In this document: positions 17,850 through 25,205 of the stretch, one piece after another
Layout of the letters: each line of letters starts with the position of its first letter
Numbering within the stretch: position 1 is the first letter of the stretch
NCBI GenBank assembly: GCA_030433805.1
Contig: JARUXA010000002.1
Span: 266,498-330,497 of the forward strand
Origin: Sphingomonas sp. PsM26
Lineage (GTDB): Bacteria > Pseudomonadota > Alphaproteobacteria > Sphingomonadales > Sphingomonadaceae
DNA length: 64,000 nucleotides
Reading direction: 5' to 3'
Notes under the pieces: model-generated
What the model was told of the DNA's origin: nothing
The model's database searches: none
The model's input: the letters and a program-made list of their open reading frames with translations, nothing else
Program-made: the position numbers and the translations under genes

Positions 17850-19913
17850 CTACCAGACGTGGACGCGGTCCGCCGGTGCGAGGTACAGCTTGTCGCCGGG
17901 CTGCACCTTGTAGGCCGGATACCACGCATCGAGATTGCGCACCGTCAGCACGCGGAACATCGCTGGCGCATGCACATCGGTCGCGATGCGCGCGCGGAGC
18001 GCCTTGTCGCGCATCTTGGTGCGCCAGCTCTGCGCGAACGCGAGGAAGAAGCGCTGGTCGCCGGTCATGCCGTCGATCACCGGCGGTTCCTTGCCGCCAT
18101 AGGATGCACGGTACGCCTCGTAAGCTGCTGTTAGACCAGCGGTATCCGCGATATTCTCGCCGAGTTCCTGGCGGCCCTTGAGCTTGAGGCCCGGGAGCGC
18201 CTCATACCCGTCATATTGCGCGACCAGCGCCGAGCCAGCCTGTTCGAAGCGCTTGAGATCAGCGGGCGTCCACCAGTTGCGATACTTGCCGGTCGAATCG
18301 AAATCCGCGCCGAGATTGTCGAAACTGTGGCTGATCTCGTGCCCGATCACCGCGCCGATCGCGCCGTAATTGGCGGCCGCGTCGTACTTTGCGTCGAAAT
18401 AGGGCGCGTGCAGGATCGCGGCGGGGAAGTTGAGCGCGTTCTGCAGCGGCAGGTTGACCGCATTCACCGTTTGAGGGGTCATCCACCATTCGGTGCGATC
18501 AGGGGCCTTGCCGAGCTTGCCGACCTGATAGCGGTAGATCGCGAGATCGGCGCGTTCGAGATTGCCGATCGGGTCCTTCGCATCGACCGCGAACTTGGGG
18601 AAGGCGCGCCAGTGATCGGGATAGCCCACGCCGACGTACAGCACCGACAGCTTGCGCCGCGCCTCCGCTTTGGTCGCGGGGGCCATCCAGTCGAGCTTGC
18701 TGATCCGCTGGTCGAATGCGCCGACGATGTTCTTGACCATCGTCTGGATTTCCGCCTTCGACTGCGCCGAGAAATAGCGCGATGCGTACAGCCGCCCGAC
18801 CTCGTCGCCGAGCGCCGCATTGACCGCCGCGATGCTACGCTTGTCGCGGGTCTGTTGCGCGGTCGTGCCGGTCAGTTGCTTGCCGAAGAAGGCGAAGCGC
18901 GCGTCGTCGAACGCCTTCGGCAACACCGACGCGACCGCGGTGATGCGGTGCGCGGTCAGCCAGTCCTGCCACGCATCGAGCGGCTCGCTCGCGACTAGCG
19001 CGGAGAGTTTGGTGATCGCTTCGGGTTGCCACGCGATGAAGTCCTGCTGCGCAGCCGGGATGCCCGCAGCGGTCCAGTAGCTCGCCCAGTCGATCCCCGG
19101 TGCCTTGCGCGCGAAGTCGGCGCGGGTCCACGGGTTGTCGCCCTTGCTCGCGTCCTGGCTTGCTTCGATGTCGGTCTGCGCGGCGGCAATCTTCATTTCC
19201 AGCGCGAACACGCGCGCGGCGCGGGCCGCGGGGTCGCTCAGGCCGGCGAGGCCGAAGATCTGCGCGAGATACGCCTGATAGCCTTCGCGCAGTTCCCCCA
19301 TCTGCGGTGACGGCGACAAATAGAAATCCCGGTCGGCCATCCCGAGGCCGCCTTGCATCAGATAGGGGACGTTGCGCTTCGGCTGGTTGAGATCCTGCGA
19401 CACGAACAGGCCGAACAGGTTGGTCGTGCTGGCATAATTGTTGACGTTGAACGGGTCGGTATCGGCGCGCATCTGCGCCCCCATCACCTTCGCGAGCGCC
19501 GCCTTGTCGCGCAGCGCGTAATACGGCGCGATCAGCGTCTTGAGGGGTGCCACCCCGCGCGCCTCAATCGCGGCGGTGTCGTTATAGGCGGCGTAATAAT
19601 CCGCGATCAGGCGCTGGCTGCTCCCCGGTGCGGCATTCGCCTTGGCTGCATCCTGAATGATCGTCGCGTTGCGCATCTCGGCAACCTTCGAGACTTCGAT
19701 CCCGACGCCGGTGGAGGAACGTGCTGGTTCGATCTCGGCGGTCTTGCGCCAGGTGCCGTTGGCGTAATCGTCGAAATTGTCGCCTGGTTTGACGCTCTGG
19801 TCGATCAGCGCCTTGTCGACGCCCGACTGAGAGCCGATCGCCTGCGCCGCAAGCCCGGTGCCGATCGCCGAGGTCGCGAGCAGCGCAATGGAAAATACGG
19901 TCAGGCGTTTCAT
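17850..19913 (-). CDS. M13 family zinc metallopeptidase (neprilysin/PepO-like), secreted
   Basis: 687 residues starting with a signal peptide (MKRLTVFSIALLATSAIGTG...AAQA). The zinc site is complete: HEISH with His525, Glu526, His529, and ENIAD with the third ligand Glu586 and Asp590. The C-terminus ends VHVW, fitting the M13 family rule of a terminal xxW. It cleaves oligopeptides in the periplasm or outside. The start at 19913 is chosen because it yields a clean signal peptide; a start at 20036 adds 41 residues with no hydrophobic core. Divergent from mccB. Confidence 0.94.
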   Translation of the reverse strand: MKRLTVFSIALLATSAIGTGLAAQAIGSQSGVDKALIDQSVKPGDNFDDYANGTWRKTAEIEPARSSTGVGIEVSKVAEMRNATIIQDAAKANAAPGSSQRLIADYYAAYNDTAAIEARGVAPLKTLIAPYYALRDKAALAKVMGAQMRADTDPFNVNNYASTTNLFGLFVSQDLNQPKRNVPYLMQGGLGMADRDFYLSPSPQMGELREGYQAYLAQIFGLAGLSDPAARAARVFALEMKIAAAQTDIEASQDASKGDNPWTRADFARKAPGIDWASYWTAAGIPAAQQDFIAWQPEAITKLSALVASEPLDAWQDWLTAHRITAVASVLPKAFDDARFAFFGKQLTGTTAQQTRDKRSIAAVNAALGDEVGRLYASRYFSAQSKAEIQTMVKNIVGAFDQRISKLDWMAPATKAEARRKLSVLYVGVGYPDHWRAFPKFAVDAKDPIGNLERADLAIYRYQVGKLGKAPDRTEWWMTPQTVNAVNLPLQNALNFPAAILHAPYFDAKYDAAANYGAIGAVIGHEISHSFDNLGADFDSTGKYRNWWTPADLKRFEQAGSALVAQYDGYEALPGLKLKGRQELGENIADTAGLTAAYEAYRASYGGKEPPVIDGMTGDQRFFLAFAQSWRTKMRDKALRARIATDVHAPAMFRVLTVRNLDAWYPAYKVQPGDKLYLAPADRVHVW

Positions 19914-20050
19914 GGACAAGTATCCTCTGTAACTATCGCTTTGATGCCGCGATATACCCGCGCCGCGCTTCTGCCAATCGGCTTTCCTTCGCCGCGCAGG
20001 GTCGCTAGGCAGTTTCAAATGCAACGGATACTGCAAGCAGGAAACCGCCC

Positions 20051-21652
20051 TTGAGCGCCCCCGTCCTAGACTCGAAGATCAGCGTCGACAGCGACACGTT
20101 CCACGCCAATGCCGCGCATAATCGCGCGCTTGTGGAGCGGCTTGAGGCGGACGTCGCGACTGCGGCGCTGGGGGGCAACGCGAAGAGTCGTGAGCGCCAT
20201 ACCGCGCGTGGCAAACTGCTCCCGCGCGACCGGGTGGAGCGGTTGCTCGATCCGGGGTCGCCGTTCCTCGAGATCGGCCAATTGGCGGCGAACGGCCTGT
20301 ATGACGACGAGGTGCCGGGGGCTGGCGTGATCGCCGGGATCGGGCGCGTGTCGGGGCGGCAGTGCATGATCCTGTGCAACGACGCGACCGTGAAGGGCGG
20401 GACCTATTATCCGCTGACCGTGAAGAAGCATCTGCGCGCGCAGGAGATCGCCGAGGCGAACCATCTGCCGTGCATCTACCTCGTCGACAGCGGTGGCGCG
20501 AACCTGCCGCATCAGGCGGAGGTGTTCCCCGACCGCGATCATTTCGGGCGGATCTTCTTCAATCAGGCGAACATGTCGGCGAAGGGGATTCCCCAGATCG
20601 CCTGCGTGATGGGGAGCTGCACCGCGGGCGGTGCCTATGTTCCTGCGATGTCGGACGAGACGATCATCGTGCGGGGGCAGGGGACGATCTTCCTCGCCGG
20701 GCCGCCGCTGGTGAAGGCTGCGACGGGCGAGGTGATTTCGGCCGAGGAACTGGGCGGCGCGGATACGCATGGGCGCAAGTCGGGCGTGGTCGATCATGTC
20801 GCGGAGGATGACGATCATGCTTTGACGATCGTGCGCGACATCGTCTCGATGCTGCCGCCGCAGACCGAGGGTGCGGTCAATTACGCCGAGCCGCGCGCGC
20901 CGAAGTTCGCGCCCGAGGAATTGTACGGGATCGTGCCCGCCGACGTGCGCGCGCCGTATGACGTGCACGAGATCATCGCGCGTCTGGTCGACGGGTCGGA
21001 ATTTCACGAGTTCAAGGCGTTGTACGGGACGTCGCTGGTGTGCGGGTTTGCGCATATCTGGGGGATCCCGGTGGCGATCCTGGCGAACAACGGCGTGCTG
21101 TTTTCGGAGAGCGCGCAAAAGGGCGCGCACTTCATCGAGTTGGCGTGCCAGCGGAAAATCCCGTTGCTGTTCCTGCAGAACATCTCGGGGTTCATGGTCG
21201 GCGGGCGGTATGAGGCCGAGGGGATCGCCAAGCATGGCGCGAAGCTGGTGACGGCGGTGGCGACGGCTACGGTGCCGAAGATTACCGTGCTGATCGGGGG
21301 GAGCTTCGGGGCGGGGAATTACGGGATGTGCGGGCGGGCCTATTCGCCGCGCTTCCTGTTCAGCTGGCCCAACAGCCGGATCTCGGTGATGGGGGGCGAG
21401 CAGGCGGCGTCGGTGCTGGCGACGGTGCATCGCGACGCGGAGGGCTGGTCCGCGGAGGAAGCCGAGGCGTTCAAGGCGCCGATCCGGCAGAAGTACGAGG
21501 ACGAGGGCAATCCCTGGTATGCGACCGCGCGGCTGTGGGACGACGGGATCATCGACCCGGCGCAGACGCGCGACGTGCTCGGGCTGGCGTTCGCGGCGAC
21601 GCTGAACGCGCCTATCCCGGAGCGGCCGGCGTTTGGCGTGTTCCGGATGTGA
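20051..21652 (+). CDS. mccB: methylcrotonyl-CoA carboxylase beta (carboxyltransferase) subunit
   Basis: 533 residues, the usual length. Both carboxyltransferase halves are present: the acyl-CoA binding side ([31 protein letters not shown]) and the biotin side ([33 protein letters not shown]). Conserved Met/Gly-rich loops match methylcrotonyl- rather than propionyl-CoA carboxylase; geranyl-CoA carboxylase is an alternative, but the ivd gene nearby favours leucine breakdown. Start is a TTG at 20051 with AGGA 8 nt before. Its alpha partner at 23110 is separated by a repeat region and a short NTF2-like gene. A diverged copy of its last codons recurs about 267 bp downstream. Confidence 0.92.
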   Translation: MSAPVLDSKISVDSDTFHANAAHNRALVERLEADVATAALGGNAKSRERHTARGKLLPRDRVERLLDPGSPFLEIGQLAANGLYDDEVPGAGVIAGIGRVSGRQCMILCNDATVKGGTYYPLTVKKHLRAQEIAEANHLPCIYLVDSGGANLPHQAEVFPDRDHFGRIFFNQANMSAKGIPQIACVMGSCTAGGAYVPAMSDETIIVRGQGTIFLAGPPLVKAATGEVISAEELGGADTHGRKSGVVDHVAEDDDHALTIVRDIVSMLPPQTEGAVNYAEPRAPKFAPEELYGIVPADVRAPYDVHEIIARLVDGSEFHEFKALYGTSLVCGFAHIWGIPVAILANNGVLFSESAQKGAHFIELACQRKIPLLFLQNISGFMVGGRYEAEGIAKHGAKLVTAVATATVPKITVLIGGSFGAGNYGMCGRAYSPRFLFSWPNSRISVMGGEQAASVLATVHRDAEGWSAEEAEAFKAPIRQKYEDEGNPWYATARLWDDGIIDPAQTRDVLGLAFAATLNAPIPERPAFGVFRM

Positions 21653-22130
21653 GGGGGGTGGTGTCCCCTCTTCAATCCTCCCCCAACGGGGGAGGGGGAC
21701 CGCCAGTCTTCTTCAGGCCGGTGGCGGAGGGGTTTGCGCGCCTGCGGACGGCGCACCCGGCAACCACCCCTCCACCGTTCGCTGAATGCTCACGGTCCCC
21801 CTCCCCGAGCGGGGCTCGGGGAGGATTTGAGAGAGAGGCATTCCTTCCCGAGCTCGTTTCGGGGAGTGGCACTGCCCCGCGCAGCCAAGCGGCGGGCGTT
21901 CGGGGTGTTCGAGATGTGATGGGGGTGCACGCTCTTCAATCCTCCCCCACCGGGGGAGGGGGACCGCCAGTCTTCTTTAGACTGGTGGTGGAGGGGTTTG
22001 CGCGCCTGCGGACATCGCACCCGGCATCCACCCCTCCACCGTTCGCTGAATGCTCACGGTCCCCCTCCCCGAGCAGGGCTCGGGGAGGATTTGGGAAAGA
22101 ATCATTCCTCCCCGAGCTTGTCTCGGGGAG
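21621..22130. repeat. tandem duplication (unit about 265 bp) including the mccB 3' end
   Basis: Two direct copies, roughly 21621-21865 and 21888-22130. Both start with the last codons of mccB: AFGVFRM-stop in copy one, and a diverged AFGVFEM-stop in copy two, with TGA at 21650-21652 and 21917-21919. Both continue with CTCTTCAATCCTCCCCC (21668, 21932), a GGTTTGCGCGCCTGCGGAC segment and the palindrome CTCCCCGAGC...GCTCGGGGAG. The period is 264-267 bp. The second copy has no start or body of mccB, so it is a non-coding remnant. Confidence 0.8.
21653..22101. other. 449-bp gene-free stretch after mccB
   Basis: Contains no credible gene. It is filled by the second half of the tandem duplication and by several palindromes built on CTCCCCGAG...CTCGGGGAG and CCTCCCCC...GGGGGAGG. 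Open frames across it in either direction are byproducts of these repeats. Confidence 0.75.
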
Positions 22131-22518
22131 GGGGACCGCCTGGCGTAGCCGGGGGGTGGAGGGGTGCGCGCTCCGCGGTGTGTGCGACGATACCACGAAG
22201 GACTGCATCGAGATCGCGCAGGACGTCTGTCGCCGGGATACGCAGCGTGACGATCCCCTGTGCTTCGAGCCAGGCGTCGCGTCTGGCATCGCGTTGCGGC
22301 CGGTCGCCGCGATCGTGCGCTTCGCCGTCAACCTCGATGCAAAGCCGCGCGGCATGGCAATAGAAATCGAGCGAATAGACGCCTGCGGGATGTTGCCGTC
22401 GCCATTTGTGTCCCATGCCGCGTTTGCGCAGTTGCTGCCACAGCAAGACCTCGGGCAAGGTCATCTCGCGCCGCGACGCGCGCGACCGGCGAAACGCTTC
22501 GGCGGTGCCCCTGATCAT
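22102..22518 (-). CDS. DUF559 (Vsr/PD-(D/E)XK-like) endonuclease-domain protein
   Basis: 138 residues. N-terminal RSRASRREMTLPEVLLWQQL and KWRRQHPAGVYSLDFYCHAA are typical of DUF559; Asp51 in SLDFYC and Glu62-x-Asp64 in IEVDGEAHD form the putative catalytic acidic set shared with very-short-patch-repair-type nucleases. The start at 22518 gives the family N-terminus. The last residues (about PPRDKLGEE) are read from a palindromic repeat rather than from family sequence. It lies antisense between mccB and mccA and is bounded by inverted copies of the repeat, as a small inserted module would be. Biological role unknown; not a complete restriction system. Confidence 0.78.
   Translation of the reverse strand: MIRGTAEAFRRSRASRREMTLPEVLLWQQLRKRGMGHKWRRQHPAGVYSLDFYCHAARLCIEVDGEAHDRGDRPQRDARRDAWLEAQGIVTLRIPATDVLRDLDAVLRGIVAHTAERAPLHPPATPGGPPPRDKLGEE
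22104..22165. repeat. left inverted end of the DUF559 cassette
   Basis: Contains ATTCCTCCCCGAGCTTGTCT and ends with GGTGGAGGGGTG. Read on the opposite strand it matches 22545-22603, including the palindrome CTCCCCGAG-ACAAG-CTCGGGGAG, so the two elements are inverted with respect to each other. Confidence 0.75.
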
Positions 22519-22544
22519 GCTGCTCGCTCCCCCAAGCGTTGCGC

Positions 22545-22603
22545 CAACCCCTCCACCATGCTTCGCATGGTCCCCCTCCCCGAGACAAGCTCGGGGAGGA
22601 ATT
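22545..22603. repeat. right inverted end of the DUF559 cassette
   Basis: CAACCCCTCCACC at 22545-22557 and GGTCCCCCTCCCCGAGACAA with CTCGGGGAGGAAT to 22602. It is the inverted partner of 22104-22165; the loop ACAAG here is the reverse complement of CTTGT in the left copy. Confidence 0.75.
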
Positions 22604-22619
22604 TGCCGGAGTGCCTGCA

Positions 22620-23108
22620 ATGTCGATGATCCTCGCCCTTCTCGCCGCGCAAATGTCGTCGCAAGTGACGCCGGTGCAGCCAATGCCCAAGGGCACCGGC
22701 CTCCCGCCCCCCGCGACCGAGGAAGGGCAAGTCCTCGCACCCGTCACCGCGCTGCTCGCGGGGATCGGTGCGCGCGATGCTGCGCGAATCGGCGAGGCGA
22801 TGCGCCCCGATGCGACCGCCACCGCCGCGACCGAAAACGCCGACGGCACCCGCACCGTCAAGCACTTGACCCGCGCCGAACTGCTCGCGCGCTTCGCCCC
22901 CGGCGCAGAGCGGTATGAGGAGAAAATCGCGTCCCCCGCGATCGAGATCGACGGCGACATCGCCATGGTGTGGGCACCCTATACCTTCAGCATCAACGGC
23001 GCCCTCCACCATTGCGGCTACGATCATTTCGATCTGGTCCGCGAGAACGGGCGCTGGTTGGTCCAGAACATCACCTGGTCGTCGCGGACGACGGGTTGCG
23101 AGAACTGA
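22620..23108 (+). CDS. NTF2-like (SnoaL/DUF4440-type) protein
   Basis: 162 residues. After a hydrophobic N-terminus (MSMILALLAAQMSS, possibly a short signal peptide) it has the NTF2-like pattern: PVTALLAGIGARDAARIGEA, a strand pair IASPAIEIDGDIAMVWAPYT and DHFDLVRENGRWLVQNITWS. Such domains bind small ligands or act as isomerases/lyases; the activity is not readable here. Start 22620 (alternative 22626) follows GGAG; the frame upstream is repeat sequence. The stop is followed 1 nt later by the GTG of mccA, implying translational coupling with the carboxylase. Confidence 0.72.
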   Translation: MSMILALLAAQMSSQVTPVQPMPKGTGLPPPATEEGQVLAPVTALLAGIGARDAARIGEAMRPDATATAATENADGTRTVKHLTRAELLARFAPGAERYEEKIASPAIEIDGDIAMVWAPYTFSINGALHHCGYDHFDLVRENGRWLVQNITWSSRTTGCEN

Positions 23109-23109
23109 C

Positions 23110-24972
23110 GTGATCCAATCGCTGCTCATCGCCAATCGTGGCGAGATCGCCTGCCGTATCATTCGCACCGCGCGCCACATGGGCGTCCGGACGATCGCGG
23201 TGTATTCCGACGCCGATGCGGGCGCATTGCACGTTCGTGAGGCGGACGAGGCGGTCCACATCGGGCCGAGCCCGGCGCGCGAAAGCTATCTGGTCGGCGA
23301 CAAGATCATCGCGGCGGCACGCCAGACCGGCGCGGAGGCGATCCATCCGGGCTATGGCTTTCTCTCGGAGAATGCCGACTTTGCGCAAAGCGTGATCGAC
23401 GCGGGGCTGATCTGGGTCGGCCCCAACCCCGACAGCATCCGCGCGATGGGGCTGAAGGATGCCGCCAAGGCACGGATGATCGAAGCGGGTGTCCCGGTGA
23501 CGCCCGGCTATCTCGGCGAGGACCAGTCGCCCGAGCGGCTCCGTGCCGAAGCGGATGCGATCGGCTATCCGGTGCTGATCAAGGCGGTCGCTGGCGGCGG
23601 CGGCAAGGGGATGCGGCGGGTCGAAAGCGCAGCCGAGTTCGCGGATGGCCTTCTGTCGTGCCAGCGCGAGGCGGCGTCGTCGTTTGGCGATGCGCGCGTG
23701 CTGATCGAGAAGTACATCCTGTCGCCGCGGCATCTCGAGGTGCAGGTGTTTGGCGACCGCCACGGGAATGTCGTCCATTTGTTCGAGCGCGACTGTTCGC
23801 TCCAGCGCCGCCACCAGAAGGTGATCGAGGAAGCGCCGGCCCCCGGCATGACGCCGGCGACGCGGGACGCGATTTGTGCGGCGGCGGTGCGGGCGGCGAA
23901 GGCGGTCGATTATGTCGGCGCTGGCACGATCGAGTTTATCGCGGACGCGAGCGAAGGGCTGCGCGCCGACCGCATCTGGTTCATGGAAATGAACACGCGG
24001 TTGCAGGTCGAGCATCCCGTCACCGAGCAAATCACCGGGGTCGATCTGGTCGAATGGCAGCTTCTCGTCGCCAGCGGCGAGCCGTTGCCGCGGCAGCAGA
24101 ACGAGTTGAGCATCAATGGCTGGGCGATGGAAGCACGGCTCTATGCCGAGAATCCGTCGACCGGCTTCCTGCCGTCGACCGGGCCGCTCGATCATCTCGT
24201 GCTCCCCGAGGAGGCGCGGGTCGAGACGGGAGTCGAGCAGGGGGGGGCGGTGTCGCCCTTCTACGATCCGATGATCGCCAAGCTGATCGTCCACTCAGCC
24301 ACGCGCGTCGCCGCGATCGACCGGCTGTGGGACGCGACGACCGATGTCGAGGTGTGGCCGGTCCAGACCAACGCTGGGTTCCTCGGGCGGTTGTGCAGCG
24401 ACCCCGATTTCCGGTCGGGCGCGGTTGACACCGGGCTGATCGCTCGGCGCGGAGATGAACTGACCCAGCCGCCGGAAACCGAGCCTGCGGCGTTGCACGC
24501 CGTCGCCGCCGCGCTGGTCAGCGCGGACGAGGGCGCGCCGTGGACGGCGGGGAGCGGGTTCCGGCTGAACGGTGCAGCGCGTCGGACTGTCCGGATCGTC
24601 GACCAGACGGGCACGGTTCATGCGATCGACGACGTTACCCCCGACGACGATCTGGCCGAGGACGAGATTACGCTGTTCGCGCTGGGCGAGGCGCGGTCGT
24701 ACCGGTTGTGGCGGCCTTATGGCACGGCGTCGGGGGCGGTGGGCGACGGGGCGATCCTGTCGCCGATGCCGGGGCGGATCATCGCGGTCGATGTCGCGGC
24801 GGGGGATGTCGTCACCAAGGGGCAGAAGCTCGTCACGCTCGAGGCGATGAAGATGGAGCACAGCCTCACCGCGCCGTTCGACGGCACCGTCGCCGAGCTT
24901 TCGGCGGCAAGCGGCGGGCAAGTGAGCGAGGGTACGGTGCTGGTGCGGATCACGCGGAGCGACGCGGCGTAA
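23110..24972 (+). CDS. mccA: methylcrotonyl-CoA carboxylase alpha (biotin carboxylase + BCCP) subunit
   Basis: 620 residues. Biotin carboxylase domain about 1-447 (SLLIANRGEIACRIIRTA, ATP-grasp loop AVAGGGGKGMRRV, catalytic FMEMNTRLQVEHPVTE), a linker/BT domain, and a C-terminal biotinyl domain with the biotinylated Lys581 in LEAMKMEHS. It carboxylates biotin for transfer by the beta subunit to 3-methylcrotonyl-CoA. The start is a GTG at 23110, one nucleotide after the preceding stop; longer in-frame versions from 22915 overlap the NTF2-like gene and are rejected. Together with mccB and ivd it covers two successive leucine-degradation steps. Confidence 0.94.
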   Translation: MIQSLLIANRGEIACRIIRTARHMGVRTIAVYSDADAGALHVREADEAVHIGPSPARESYLVGDKIIAAARQTGAEAIHPGYGFLSENADFAQSVIDAGLIWVGPNPDSIRAMGLKDAAKARMIEAGVPVTPGYLGEDQSPERLRAEADAIGYPVLIKAVAGGGGKGMRRVESAAEFADGLLSCQREAASSFGDARVLIEKYILSPRHLEVQVFGDRHGNVVHLFERDCSLQRRHQKVIEEAPAPGMTPATRDAICAAAVRAAKAVDYVGAGTIEFIADASEGLRADRIWFMEMNTRLQVEHPVTEQITGVDLVEWQLLVASGEPLPRQQNELSINGWAMEARLYAENPSTGFLPSTGPLDHLVLPEEARVETGVEQGGAVSPFYDPMIAKLIVHSATRVAAIDRLWDATTDVEVWPVQTNAGFLGRLCSDPDFRSGAVDTGLIARRGDELTQPPETEPAALHAVAAALVSADEGAPWTAGSGFRLNGAARRTVRIVDQTGTVHAIDDVTPDDDLAEDEITLFALGEARSYRLWRPYGTASGAVGDGAILSPMPGRIIAVDVAAGDVVTKGQKLVTLEAMKMEHSLTAPFDGTVAELSAASGGQVSEGTVLVRITRSDAA

Positions 24973-25070
24973 GCTGCTGTTTACGCGGTCCTTAATCAAA
25001 TCTTTCCGGCATGCCGGGCAAGCATTGGCATTCACCGTACCGGGCATGTTGCGTCAGGTCCGGTAACGAT

Positions 25071-25107
25071 CCCCGCGGATCCCGGCCCAGCGCCGGGATC
25101 CGCGGGG
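25071..25107. repeat. perfect intergenic palindrome (REP-like)
   Basis: 16-bp arms at 25071-25086 and 25092-25107 (CCCCGCGGATCCCGGC) with a 5-nt loop, about 100 bp after mccA. It would form a very stable hairpin; it may end the mccA transcript although no T-tract follows, or be a member of a dispersed palindrome family. Confidence 0.8.
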
Positions 25108-25205
25108 GAAATGTTTCCTGCGCGGGCGGCGACCGGCACAATCTTGCGACAACTGCAAAGTACCGCAGCGTTCACCCTGCGCCCCCGTAACCTACCGGAA
25201 CCCCA

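Noticed and set aside
21734..21919. Possible small gene ending in AFGVFEM
   Set aside because: It is read from the duplicated mccB end and palindromic repeats, with no coherent N-terminal part.
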